From assembly GCA_021787665.1 (NCBI GenBank), contig JAJYLN010000016.1, forward strand, positions 1 through 58,103: 58,103 nucleotides of DNA. Direction: 5' to 3'. The position numbers and the translations under genes are program-made. This stretch comes from a bacterium (GTDB lineage Bacteria > JAMCPX01). Shown here in pieces: positions 23,866 through 32,777 of this stretch (position 1 is its first letter; each line of letters opens with the position of its first letter). The notes below the pieces were generated by a model, which did no database searches, was not told the origin of the DNA, and saw only the letters and a list, made by a program, of their open reading frames with translations.

Positions 23866-24891
23866 ATGGTCGGGCAAGCGGCCGTTGAGGGAGTGCCCGG
23901 AGCAGGTAATGAACGGTACCGTATGGTGGACGCAGACCGACAGAAAGACCTGATTACCCGGCGCCTGCGTGCATCGTACTATCCCTATAAAACCGCGACA
24001 TCCGAGTTCTTCCTTGGACATTTCCTCAAGCAGTTCAAGGGCATAGCATGCGTCTTCATGTACGGCTCGATGCTCAACCCGGGGCTCTCCACGCCCACCA
24101 GCTTCCCGGACTTTTATATCGTCGTGGACCGTTATGCAGGGTTCTACGGCTCGCGCGTGCACACGCTCCTGAACAGGTTCCTGCCCCCGAACTCCTATTT
24201 CCTGAGGCTGAGCGAGAACGGCACTCCCCGGCCGTCGAAGTATTGCGTGATCGATCGGCAGGACCTGTACCGGTATACCCACTACCCGCATATCAAGGAC
24301 TTCTTTATCGCCGGCAGGCTCGCGAAGCGCATCGCCATACTCTATGCGAAGGACGATGAATTCCTGGCGGAGTTTATCGGCAGCATCTACCAGGCGATGC
24401 GCTTCAATGTCATGTTCGCCCTTTCGGAGCTGTCGTATGCCGGGGCGTACGCAGACGGCTTCTCGTTCGACGATTTTATGATCCGGCTGCTCGGTCTGAG
24501 CTACCGGGCCGAGATCAGGACCGAGACACACGACAAGATAACGAGCCTGTATACCGGCGAGAAGGAGTTTTACCGGGATATCTACAGCCAGTTCCTCGAG
24601 CAGGAGGTACAGGACCGGACCGTAGAGAGGACAGGCCGGGCCTACCGGACCATCAGGCCTTACTTTACGCCGGCATATATGGCAGGGTTTATCAGCAGGA
24701 GCAGGAGGAGGGCCGTGTACCGGTGGCCCAAGAGCATCTACACCTTCAGCAATTATGTCGACTATCTCGTCCTGAAGGTGGAGCGGACGACCGGGGAAGA
24801 GCTGCGGCTGTCGCACTGGGACCGCAGGCTGCCGCTCGTGTTCGGCTGGAGGCACCTGTTCCGTCTGCTCAGGAAGAAGGCCATTAAATAG
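23866..24891 (+). CDS. Tam41-like nucleotidyltransferase (possible CDP-DAG synthase)
   Basis: 341 aa from ATG at 23866 with AGGGAAGAGG in front; the frame is open further upstream inside the preceding gene but that part is shadow. CVFMYGSMLNPG followed by PDFYIVVDRY matches the GS...DxxVVD nucleotidyltransferase core of the Tam41 family, the mitochondrial-type phosphatidate cytidylyltransferase. The C-terminus (TTGEELRLSHWDRRLPLVFGW) is typical of bacterial homologues usually left as hypothetical. If correct it would make CDP-diacylglycerol at the membrane. It starts 17 nt after the surface protein B gene and converges with the DedA gene 9 nt away. The link between a phospholipid enzyme and putative lipid-binding surface proteins is suggestive only. 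Confidence 0.65.
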   Translation: MVGQAAVEGVPGAGNERYRMVDADRQKDLITRRLRASYYPYKTATSEFFLGHFLKQFKGIACVFMYGSMLNPGLSTPTSFPDFYIVVDRYAGFYGSRVHTLLNRFLPPNSYFLRLSENGTPRPSKYCVIDRQDLYRYTHYPHIKDFFIAGRLAKRIAILYAKDDEFLAEFIGSIYQAMRFNVMFALSELSYAGAYADGFSFDDFMIRLLGLSYRAEIRTETHDKITSLYTGEKEFYRDIYSQFLEQEVQDRTVERTGRAYRTIRPYFTPAYMAGFISRSRRRAVYRWPKSIYTFSNYVDYLVLKVERTTGEELRLSHWDRRLPLVFGWRHLFRLLRKKAIK

Positions 24892-24900
24892 CGGGACGCT

Positions 24901-25500
24901 TTACCGGGGCTTTCCCCGGGAGTGCAGGTAGCCGATCACGATGAACGCGATGACGAACGGCAGGGCGAGCACGAACAGGTATTCGAAGTCCTTTGCATAC
25001 CTGAGGACCAGGTCGAAATCGCTTCCCATGATGTACGCCGGGACCACCCACAGGGGTACGGACAGGATCCCGGCGGCCGAGTCGACCAGCAGGAATTTCT
25101 TTACCCTGGTCCCCATGATGCCGGCGGACAGAAACACCGCGATCCGCAGGCCGCTGATGAACCGTGCTATGAATATCGCCTTGCTTCCGTGACTGCTGTA
25201 GAAGCGCGTCACCCTCTCGAGCCCGGCGTCGCCGACGAACCGCCGTATGATCGCGTGGTCGCGTATGCCCTTTGCCCACCTCCTGCCTATCGCGAACAGG
25301 ATGAGGTCACCCCCTATGACACCGAGAAAATCGACGATGCCGGTTATATACAGGGAAGTGATGCCCTTGTAGGCCACGTAGCCCGATATGACGAGGAGCA
25401 CCTCCTCCGGCACGGGCAGGCCGAGCCCGCACAGGATGAGGAACACGAACAGGGCAGCGTAGGTGAAATGCTCCGCATAGGCGGTCAGGAAGAGCTCCAT
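24901..25500 (-). CDS. DedA/VTT-domain membrane protein
   Basis: 199 aa. Family motif PVPEEVLLVISGYVAY near the start, GGDLILFAIGRRW, and FIARFISGLRIAVFLSAGIMG in the centre, with four to five membrane segments. DedA proteins affect membrane homeostasis and act as lipid carriers such as undecaprenyl-phosphate or phosphatidylethanolamine flippases. It is the last gene of a minus-strand set with the patatin gene (4-nt gap) and the SpoIID-like gene, all envelope-related. Confidence 0.92.
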   Translation of the reverse strand: MELFLTAYAEHFTYAALFVFLILCGLGLPVPEEVLLVISGYVAYKGITSLYITGIVDFLGVIGGDLILFAIGRRWAKGIRDHAIIRRFVGDAGLERVTRFYSSHGSKAIFIARFISGLRIAVFLSAGIMGTRVKKFLLVDSAAGILSVPLWVVPAYIMGSDFDLVLRYAKDFEYLFVLALPFVIAFIVIGYLHSRGKPR

Positions 25501-25504
25501 GGTA

Positions 25505-26344
25505 TCAACGTGCCGGCGTCCTGCTCCTGATGAGCTCGATGTGCTTCGAGACCGCTTCCTTGCCCCGGTGGATGAGCAGCGGCACCCTCTCGAAATCGAA
25601 CGGCCCTATGTCGTGCACGTCCGGGGCGATGATGACATCCGCAAACCGCAGCCTCTCCATGCGCGTCTCATTCACGATCACCTGGATGCTCTTCGTTATG
25701 ACGTCGAAGATGTTCGTCGGCTCCTTCTTGAGTTGTTCCTTGTTCACGAGCTCCACGCCTATGACGAAGTCGATCCCCCGGATCTTCAATATCTGGCAGG
25801 GCACATCCGTGAGCAGGGAGCCGTCCACATAGGTGTGGCCGTCTATCTTCATGGGTACGAAGATACCGGGTATGGCGCTGCTCGCCATGACCGCGTCCGC
25901 GACGCTCACGTGCTCGAACAGATGCGGCGCGGCTGTCGTCAGGTCCGTAGCAGGTATGTAGAGGGGGATAGGCGCATCCTCGATCTTCGCATCCCCGAGA
26001 AACTCGCGGACCAGCGCGCCGATGCCCTCGGTCGAGGCGAGCCCCATCCTCGGTACCCGCAGCTTCAATATGTCCGACATGCGGAGCTTCTCCGCGCGTG
26101 CCTTGATCCGCTCGAGGCTTATCCCGAAGGCGAACAGGGCCGCGACGATACTCCCGGCTGACGACCCGGCCACCGCGTCTATCGTAATGCCTTCCTGTGC
26201 GATAGCTTCGAGCACGCCGATGTGGGCAGTGCCCCATACGACGCCCCCGCCCAGGGCGATCCCTATGGTCTTCGCCCTTTCTTTCTTTATGAAGGATCTC
26301 AGCCTGTTCAGGATAGGGATTCTTCTCGATTTCCTTTCTTCCAT
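25505..26344 (-). CDS. Patatin-like phospholipase
   Basis: 279 aa from ATG at 26344; the open frame extends upstream into the SpoIID gene without a good start. Catalytic Ser in GSSAGS, oxyanion loop GGGVVWG, and the dyad Asp in VDGSLL, the full patatin set. No signal peptide, so it should act in the cytoplasm or on the inner leaflet, hydrolysing acyl esters of lipids (RssA-like). The start has no clear ribosome site and is 5 nt from the upstream stop, so coupling to the SpoIID-like gene is likely. Confidence 0.92.
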   Translation of the reverse strand: MEERKSRRIPILNRLRSFIKKERAKTIGIALGGGVVWGTAHIGVLEAIAQEGITIDAVAGSSAGSIVAALFAFGISLERIKARAEKLRMSDILKLRVPRMGLASTEGIGALVREFLGDAKIEDAPIPLYIPATDLTTAAPHLFEHVSVADAVMASSAIPGIFVPMKIDGHTYVDGSLLTDVPCQILKIRGIDFVIGVELVNKEQLKKEPTNIFDVITKSIQVIVNETRMERLRFADVIIAPDVHDIGPFDFERVPLLIHRGKEAVSKHIELIRSRTPAR

Positions 26345-26349
26345 GACAA

Positions 26350-27510
26350 TCAGTACAGCTTCTCTATGCGGACGCCCGTATAGTAAAAATGGATGATCTG
26401 CCGGTAGGTGTAGCCTTTTCTCGCCATCCCGTACGCTCCCCACTGGCACATGCCCACGCCGTGACCAAAGCCCCTCCCCTTAAAAAACAGTGTCCCGTTC
26501 TTTGCGCGGACATGGAACAGGGTGCTCCTGAGCTTATCGTACCCTACCACCGAACGCAGGGTGGCACCGTCGAGATCGATGTTGCCGTGGTCCGTGACGA
26601 CCCTTGCGACGGTGACCCGCTGCGTCCTGCTTCTCTTCATTACCCTGAAACCGTACACGTGGGACAGGGTATACCCCTTTACGATCAGTCTCCGGGCAAG
26701 CTGCTGAAGGGAGAGGGCGTATTTCCAGTTTAACCCTGGCGCCCCTTTGCAGAAGTTGCATTTGACCGATCGCAGGTACGGGTAACGGTAGCCAATAGCG
26801 TCCTCAGAATTCTCAGTCTCGCCGCCGCACTCGGAGTGGTACATAGCGAGGATCGGCTTGCCCTGGTAGGTGATGATCTGGCCCCGGGTAGCGTTGACGG
26901 CCTTCCAGCCCCTGCTGTCCTCGGAGCCGGCGCCGCTGTACACCTGGTCCATGAAGTCGGCCGCCATGTCGTAGTATTGGTTGAGGTGGCGCTCCTTCTG
27001 CCACAGCGCGTAGGTCCTCGCCACGACGGCCTGTGCTTCGAGAGCCTCCAGGGGCCAGTTGTGCGGCATCTCCGCATTGACGAGGCCTGCCACATAGGAC
27101 TCGAGGTTGACGACGTCGATGACCACGAGGTGGCTGTTGTCTATGTTCGCTATCTCGAGGTGGCCCCGCAGGAGCCGGTCGTTTATCTTCACCACGCCGC
27201 CGGAGAACAACAGCGTCACCATGCGTGCGGGATACAGTTTCCGATCCACCACCAGGCCGTTGTTGCCCGCAGACAGGATGAGGTAGGAGTAGCCGGGGTT
27301 CCTGAACAGGGCGAGGTTCCGGTAGGTGTCGATGATCTGAATGCCTTTGCCCTCTATGTGCAGGGTGGATGCATCGCCGAATATCTCGACCCGTATCCCC
27401 GGTACCGTGCCATTCCCGGAGACCATGGACGGGGCAAGAAGCACGGCGGCGGCCAGGGCGCATGCCCGGACGATGGCTTTCCCGGTGATAGTCCTTCGCA
27501 TGTCGCCCAT
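26350..27510 (-). CDS. SpoIID/LytB-domain protein
   Basis: 386 aa with a signal peptide (hydrophobic 14-28). SpoIID core: LVNAEMPHNWPLEALEAQAVVARTYAL cut to its key part AEMPHNW..EALEAQA, and near the end GRGFGHGVGMCQWGAYGMA. Family members are lytic transglycosylases or amidase enhancers acting on denuded peptidoglycan, and they occur in non-sporulating diderms. Position 3 before the GQWGA motif is Cys where Ser is common. First gene of the minus-strand set; the divergent gene at 27587 shares the upstream region. Confidence 0.9.
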   Translation of the reverse strand: MGDMRRTITGKAIVRACALAAAVLLAPSMVSGNGTVPGIRVEIFGDASTLHIEGKGIQIIDTYRNLALFRNPGYSYLILSAGNNGLVVDRKLYPARMVTLLFSGGVVKINDRLLRGHLEIANIDNSHLVVIDVVNLESYVAGLVNAEMPHNWPLEALEAQAVVARTYALWQKERHLNQYYDMAADFMDQVYSGAGSEDSRGWKAVNATRGQIITYQGKPILAMYHSECGGETENSEDAIGYRYPYLRSVKCNFCKGAPGLNWKYALSLQQLARRLIVKGYTLSHVYGFRVMKRSRTQRVTVARVVTDHGNIDLDGATLRSVVGYDKLRSTLFHVRAKNGTLFFKGRGFGHGVGMCQWGAYGMARKGYTYRQIIHFYYTGVRIEKLY

Positions 27511-27536
27511 TGTAGACAGAGATGGGGCCGTGTTGC

Positions 27537-27558
27537 AATATTTTATTGAATATTTTAT
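27537..27558. repeat. Direct repeat AATATTTTAT x2 in a divergent promoter region
   Basis: Two perfect 10-bp copies (27537-27546 and 27549-27558) with a 12-bp period lie in the 76-bp gap between the divergent SpoIID-like and DUF4388 genes. The AT-rich repeat may be a shared operator or a melting/UP element. Confidence 0.45.
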
Positions 27559-27586
27559 CGTTCTGGTCTAAGAGGATCATACAGCT

Positions 27587-29065
27587 ATGGCACCTTTTAG
27601 CGATTCAGGAAATGTTGGCAGCCCCCGGCTCGTTACGGTCTTGAACAACATCGCGACAAAGAGGCTCGAGGGCATCTTGCGGGTAGAATTGGGTAAGTTC
27701 AAGAAAGAACTCTACTTCAGGAACGGCCTGCTCGTGGGCGGCAGGTCTAACATTTTGAAAGAGACCTTCGGCAGGGTGCTGTACGAGAACGGGTTCATCA
27801 ACCAGCAAGACTATAAGGACTCCCTGAAAGAGGTCATGGAAGAGCGGAAGAAACATGGGCTTGTGCTGCAGGAGCGCGGGCTGCTCCCGCTGAACATCAA
27901 GGACGCATTGAAGCTGCAGCTCCGCATGAGGTTCGTCTATACCTTCAGTATGGTGGAAGGGAATTTTCATTTCAGGGAGGCCCACGTCCCGGACAATCTC
28001 ATAGTGCCGTGCTCGCTGCCGGTGATGGTCCTCGTCATGGAGGGCATCAAGATACACCTGCCGAAGAGCGCTGTGTCGGAGTACGTGAACAAAAGGATGG
28101 ACCTGGTGTGTGCGAGAGGCGGCTCGCAGTATGATCCGTCTCAGGTGAGCCTGTCACAGGAGGAATTGAACCTGCTGACGATAGTTGCCTCCAATAGGCC
28201 GCTCAGGCAGTCCCTGGCGGGTGTACGGATGGATGCCGATGACGCGATGAGGCTCCTGTTCCTGTTCATCGGCATGGGGTTCGCCGTATTGAAGGACCTG
28301 CAGCGGGAGTCGCCCGAGAAGAAGGCGGTGCCGCTGTCGGAGGAGCACCGGAAACTGCTGGAAGGGTTCAGAGACAGGCTCGACGATATGAAAGAGAAGA
28401 ACCATTACGAGGTCCTGGGTGTGGCCCAGGGTGCGGACAGGTCCGCCATAAAGAAATCATACTTTGCGCTTGCGAAGCAGTATCACCCTGATCACTTTTT
28501 CGATTATCCGGCGGAGGTCAGGGAGGCGGCGTCCGAGGTCTTCACACGCGTGACCACGGCATACGAGGGCTTAGCGGACGACGGCGAGCGGAGCAAATAC
28601 GACGAGTACCTCAAGTCCGGCGAGAAGGAGATAAAGAACAACGAAGCGGAGAACATCGTGAATGCGGAGCTGCAATTCCAGAAGGGCATGATACTGCTCA
28701 AGGCGAACAACTTCAAGGACGCGTACCAGAGCCTCAAGTGGGCCGTGGATCTGAACCCCACCGAAGGAGAATACCTGTCGTATTTTGGATGGGTCATCTT
28801 CAGACTCGAGCCTGACTCCGACGCGGCACGGGCAAAGGGTATAGAGTATATCCAGAGGGGCCTGCAGTTGAACAAGGAGCAGGACACGGGCAACTATTTC
28901 CTCGGCAGGATACTCAAGGTCAAGGGCGAGGAGCAGAAGGCGCTGGAGGCCTTCAAGACTGCCTATGCGAAGAACCCGCAGAACATCGATGCCCTGAGGG
29001 AGATACGGGCGTACGAGCTCTCGCAGAGGAGCCAGAAAGGCATGTTCAAGAAATTCTTTAAATGA
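27587..29065 (+). CDS. DUF4388 (PATAN) - DnaJ - TPR protein
   Basis: 492 aa. N-terminal DUF4388/PATAN-like domain (about 10-130: LEGILRVELGKFKKELYFRNGLLVGG), a middle region, a J domain at about 270-345 with the HPD triad (AKQYHPDHF), and C-terminal TPR helices (about 365-485). The J domain should stimulate an Hsp70; PATAN domains occur with two-component and signalling proteins. The combination is known in Desulfobacterota and myxobacteria, where it is not assigned a function. It lies 15 nt before ilvE. Confidence 0.88.
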   Translation: MAPFSDSGNVGSPRLVTVLNNIATKRLEGILRVELGKFKKELYFRNGLLVGGRSNILKETFGRVLYENGFINQQDYKDSLKEVMEERKKHGLVLQERGLLPLNIKDALKLQLRMRFVYTFSMVEGNFHFREAHVPDNLIVPCSLPVMVLVMEGIKIHLPKSAVSEYVNKRMDLVCARGGSQYDPSQVSLSQEELNLLTIVASNRPLRQSLAGVRMDADDAMRLLFLFIGMGFAVLKDLQRESPEKKAVPLSEEHRKLLEGFRDRLDDMKEKNHYEVLGVAQGADRSAIKKSYFALAKQYHPDHFFDYPAEVREAASEVFTRVTTAYEGLADDGERSKYDEYLKSGEKEIKNNEAENIVNAELQFQKGMILLKANNFKDAYQSLKWAVDLNPTEGEYLSYFGWVIFRLEPDSDAARAKGIEYIQRGLQLNKEQDTGNYFLGRILKVKGEEQKALEAFKTAYAKNPQNIDALREIRAYELSQRSQKGMFKKFFK

Positions 29066-29080
29066 CGGAGGCAGGAAGGG

Positions 29081-30004
29081 ATGATTCAGAAGACGAAGTA
29101 TATCTGGATGGACGGCAAGCTGGTAAAGTGGGATGACGCAAAGGTCCACGTACTGACGCATTCGCTCCACTACGGCGTGTCAGTGTTCGAGGGGATACGA
29201 TCGTACCAGACGCAGGACGGCAGGTCTGCGGTGTTCAGGCTCGACCGGCATATCGAGCGTTTTTTCGATTCCGCCCATGTCATGATGATGGAGTACCCCT
29301 TCTCGGAGAAGGACATACAGAACGCTATCATGAACGTGCTCAGGGAGAACAGGCTGAAGGCAGGCTACATACGGCCGATCTCGTTCATCGGGTACGGCGA
29401 TATGGGACTGTACGTGGAGCACAACCCGGTCCACATAGCCGTGGCCGCGTGGCCCTGGGGCGCGTACTTGGGGGAGGACGGCCTGGAGAGCGGCATACGG
29501 ATAAAGATATCCTCCTTCGTACGGTACAACGTCAATGCGGCGATGAGCAAGGCGAAGATCAGCGGCCACTATGTGAATTCGATCCTCGCGAAGAGGGAAT
29601 CGAAGCTGGGCGGCTATGACGAGACCATACTCCTCGACGAGGACGGGTACGTCGCCGAGGGCAGCGGCGAGAACGTCTTCATCGTCAGGAACGGCGTACT
29701 GAAGACACCGCCGCTGACGTCCATCCTGCCCGGCATAACGAGGGAGACGATCATTCAGCTTGCACGGGAGGGCGGGATACCCGTCGAAGAGGTCCGATTT
29801 ACCCGGGATGAGCTCTACATAGCGGACGGCGCATTCCTTACCGGGACGGCAGCGGAGATCACGCCCATCAGGGAGGTCGATGACAGAAGGATAGGCAGCG
29901 GGAAGCCGGAGCCGATCACCAGACACCTCCAGAAGAAATTTTTCGATATCGTGAAAGGGAAAGACAGGAAGCACAGGAGCTGGCTCTTCTACTACAAGGT
30001 ATGA
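29081..30004 (+). CDS. ilvE: Branched-chain amino acid aminotransferase
   Basis: 307 aa, fold-type IV PLP enzyme. HSLHYGVSVFEGIRSY at the start, the PLP Lys region MSKAKISGHYVNSI, and ETILLDEDGYVAEGSGENVF are the family signatures. It catalyses the last step of Leu, Ile and Val synthesis or the first step of their breakdown. The stop overlaps the start of the K+ channel gene (ATGA), an unusual pairing. Confidence 0.96.
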   Translation: MIQKTKYIWMDGKLVKWDDAKVHVLTHSLHYGVSVFEGIRSYQTQDGRSAVFRLDRHIERFFDSAHVMMMEYPFSEKDIQNAIMNVLRENRLKAGYIRPISFIGYGDMGLYVEHNPVHIAVAAWPWGAYLGEDGLESGIRIKISSFVRYNVNAAMSKAKISGHYVNSILAKRESKLGGYDETILLDEDGYVAEGSGENVFIVRNGVLKTPPLTSILPGITRETIIQLAREGGIPVEEVRFTRDELYIADGAFLTGTAAEITPIREVDDRRIGSGKPEPITRHLQKKFFDIVKGKDRKHRSWLFYYKV

Positions 30005-31011
30005 AGTCGTACCAGAATATCTCCCGGTACCTCGTTGTCCTCGTGAGCATCCTTACTGTCGGTACCGTGGGCTTCATGTACATCGAGAAGTTCAGCTTCG
30101 TTGAGTCGCTCTACACCACGGTCGTTATCCTCAGTACGGTTGGCTACAGCGGCGGGGCGCGGGTGCTGGACCAGCGGGGCGAGCTGTTTGCGGTCTTCAT
30201 GATAACGATCGGGATAGGCTTCGTTACCTACAGCGCCGGCGGCCTGTTCAGGGCGCTGATAGAGGGTGAGTTCAGGAAGTCCATAGGGAGGTTCAAGGTG
30301 ACAAAGGCGATAGAAAATCTCAGGGACCATTATATCCTGTGCGGGCTCGGCAGGATCGGTACCACGGTCGCACAGAAGCTCAAGGCGAACGGCGTGTCCT
30401 TTATTGCTATAGACAAGGACCTGCAGGTCCTGCCGCTGATAGAGAAGAACGAGTACCTGTTCCTGCAGGGCGACGGGACAGACGAGGGGCTGCTGGAAAG
30501 GGCAGGCATAAAAAGGGCAAAGGGGCTCATCGCGGTGATGGCCAACGACGCGGACAACGTCTACACGGTCCTCACCGCGAGGGACTTAAACCCCTCCCTG
30601 TTCATCATCTCGAGGGCAGGGGATTCCGGCTCGATATCCAAGCTGTACAAGGCCGGTGCAAACCGGGTCATATCGCCGTATATCATCGGCGGGGAGAAGA
30701 TTGCCCAGAGCATCATGAAGCCGAACGTGATAGATTTTATGGAACTCGCGACCGAGGAGACCAATCTCGATCTCAAGATAGAAGAGCTGACCATACAGGA
30801 GGGCTCGGAACTCGACGGGAAATCGGTCGAACAGTCGAAGATACGGCAGCTCCACGATGTCACGATCGTTGCCGTGCGGAGACCGGACGAAGGGTTCGTC
30901 TACAACCCCTCGCCGCAGTTCGTTCTGAACAGGAAGGACATTCTTATCGCGGTAGGCAGGTCGGAAGCGATAGAGAAGTTCGAGCGGTCGACCTCCCCGA
31001 GCAGAAGATAA
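30001..31011 (+). CDS. Potassium channel with RCK/TrkA domains
   Basis: 336 aa. Two membrane helices (about 9-27 and 58-80) flank a pore loop with selectivity filter TVGYSG. A TrkA-N/RCK Rossmann domain follows (LCGLGRIGTTVAQKL, about 115-235), then a TrkA-C domain ending near 325. This is a complete two-helix ligand-gated K+ channel that would form tetramers in the inner membrane and respond to nucleotides or ions. It overlaps ilvE by 4 nt and converges with pgi 3 nt away. Confidence 0.95.
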   Translation: MKSYQNISRYLVVLVSILTVGTVGFMYIEKFSFVESLYTTVVILSTVGYSGGARVLDQRGELFAVFMITIGIGFVTYSAGGLFRALIEGEFRKSIGRFKVTKAIENLRDHYILCGLGRIGTTVAQKLKANGVSFIAIDKDLQVLPLIEKNEYLFLQGDGTDEGLLERAGIKRAKGLIAVMANDADNVYTVLTARDLNPSLFIISRAGDSGSISKLYKAGANRVISPYIIGGEKIAQSIMKPNVIDFMELATEETNLDLKIEELTIQEGSELDGKSVEQSKIRQLHDVTIVAVRRPDEGFVYNPSPQFVLNRKDILIAVGRSEAIEKFERSTSPSRR

Positions 31012-31014
31012 GGC

Positions 31015-32325
31015 TTACGTAAGACTCTGCCGGAGAATCCGCTTGCCCTCTTCGACGCCGGGCTGATCGAATGGGTTTATATTGTACAGGTGCCCCATGA
31101 AGACGACCAGCAGCTCAAAAAACACGAAAAGCTCTCCCATGATCTTGGGGCTCAGTTCGGGCACGGACAGGGTCACGGACGGGCGCGATGAGTTGATGAG
31201 CGATGTCCTTGTCGCGTTCATCTCCGCGTGCAGCAGCTCTTCGAGGGTCTTGCTGAAGAGGTAGGAGAACTCCACGTCCACCGGCGGCACCGGCACGAGC
31301 TTCTTTCCCTTTGCGCCGGATTTGACTACCTCAATGAACGTGATGAGCTTGTCCGCCGGCCCCTCCTTGTAGAGCTGGAGCTGGGAATGCTGGTCTGTGA
31401 CGCCGAGCGCCCGCACCGGCGTGCTGCCGGTGTACACCTCCCTGCCGTCCCGCGAGTGCTTTTTCCCCAGGCTCTCGGCCCAGAGCTGGGCGATCCATTC
31501 GCTGAAGTCCGACAGCAGGGACGAGTACGGCATGAATACCGCGATGTTCTTGTTCAGGTGCAGGTGCGTCAGGTGATAGATGACAGCGATCTCGCCGATG
31601 TTGTTGCCCCGGGACCGTACGAACGATTCCCGTACCTTCTTCCCGCCCTCTATCAGCTCCGCTATGTTGTCTACCATGAACGCTGCCGGAAACAAGCCTA
31701 CCGGGGAGAGCACGGAGTACCTGCCGCCGACGTTTGCCGGGACCGGCAGGACCGGGATACCGTACTTCTGCGATAGCCCGTACAGCGACCCGGTGCCCCG
31801 GGTCGTTATGAACACGAAATGCCTGTCCAGCGACTTCGCGCCCACTGCCTTTTTGAATTCGTTGATGAGCAGGAAGAGCTGGGCCATGGTCTCGACCGTT
31901 TGTCCGGACTTGCTGATCGCGATGACCAGCGTCTTTTTCGGGTTCATACCCTGCAGGGCGAGCGAGAACTGGACCGGGTCTATGTTGTCCAGTATCCGCA
32001 CGTTCTGCTTTGCGTCCTGCGCGAGCGCCTGCCGTACGGCACGCGCTCCCAGGGCGGAGCCGCCGATCCCGAGTACGATGACGTCTGTATACTTGCTCGA
32101 AGGGTACTGTCCTGCAAGTGCCTTTGTTTCTTTGAGGGTCTGGGCGTCGTCGAGCATGGTCAGAAAGCCGAGCCTGTTGCTCGCTATCGACTGCATCATG
32201 TCTTCCGCGGCAACGTTGAGCCTGTTCTGTACCTCCAGCAGGGCGTTCTGGGGGAGGCCGTCCCTGCCGGCCAGGTACTGGCTCATGGCGAAGTTCGTGT
32301 TTATGGAAAGATCAGCGACATTCAT
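31015..32325 (-). CDS. pgi: Glucose-6-phosphate isomerase
   Basis: 436 aa, the shorter form found in Bacillus and Desulfobacterota. Sugar-phosphate-binding SIS core (VLGIGGSALGARAV; AISKSGQTVET) and the family signature ALGVTDQHSQLQLY. It interconverts glucose-6-P and fructose-6-P. Last gene of a minus-strand operon with an SCP2-like gene, an iron-dependent alcohol dehydrogenase and an SCP2 protein; 27 nt separate it from the upstream gene. Confidence 0.96.
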   Translation of the reverse strand: MNVADLSINTNFAMSQYLAGRDGLPQNALLEVQNRLNVAAEDMMQSIASNRLGFLTMLDDAQTLKETKALAGQYPSSKYTDVIVLGIGGSALGARAVRQALAQDAKQNVRILDNIDPVQFSLALQGMNPKKTLVIAISKSGQTVETMAQLFLLINEFKKAVGAKSLDRHFVFITTRGTGSLYGLSQKYGIPVLPVPANVGGRYSVLSPVGLFPAAFMVDNIAELIEGGKKVRESFVRSRGNNIGEIAVIYHLTHLHLNKNIAVFMPYSSLLSDFSEWIAQLWAESLGKKHSRDGREVYTGSTPVRALGVTDQHSQLQLYKEGPADKLITFIEVVKSGAKGKKLVPVPPVDVEFSYLFSKTLEELLHAEMNATRTSLINSSRPSVTLSVPELSPKIMGELFVFFELLVVFMGHLYNINPFDQPGVEEGKRILRQSLT

Positions 32326-32352
32326 GACCGGACGCCCGTGAGCATGGTGGCC

Positions 32353-32775
32353 TCAATAAACCGAGAACAGCTTCGTGATGTGCGTCAGGAGCAATGGGTG
32401 CTTGAACAGGCCCTCGATCCTGAGCTTGCCCCGGAACAGCAGGGCGAGCACCTCCCGTCCGGTCCTGTCGAAGTAGTAGGGCAGACCTGCCTTGATCTTC
32501 AGGGTGCTGAGCTTCAGGATGTTGTCCGAGTTCGTCTCTATCCTCAGCTTGTACGGTGGTCTCTCGCCGTCGTACACCGTGATCCTTCCGTCCCGGCATG
32601 CGAGCGTGAGCCGAACATCGATGTCCGGCGCCGCGATGACGATGTTGCCGTCCAGTGCTGCCACGTCCTTCAGGCGCTCCGGGTGGTTAGCCATGTTCTG
32701 TGATAGGAGGTCCCGCAGCATGGCCGCGAGCCCGTTGTCCTGCGCGCCCCTGTCTGTCGCTATGACGTCCGTCAT
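32353..32775 (-). CDS. SCP2-like sterol/lipid-carrier family protein
   Basis: 140 aa. Sequence pattern of the SCP2-like fold: VYDGERPPYKLRIETNSDNILKL and LLFRGKLRIEGLFKHP resemble the strand and helix elements that form the lipid cavity. No signal peptide. It lies 2 nt after the alcohol dehydrogenase stop. Weaker match than the second SCP2 gene of the operon (33949-34416), so the family call is moderate. Confidence 0.6.
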   Translation of the reverse strand: MTDVIATDRGAQDNGLAAMLRDLLSQNMANHPERLKDVAALDGNIVIAAPDIDVRLTLACRDGRITVYDGERPPYKLRIETNSDNILKLSTLKIKAGLPYYFDRTGREVLALLFRGKLRIEGLFKHPLLLTHITKLFSVY

Positions 32776-32777
32776 CC

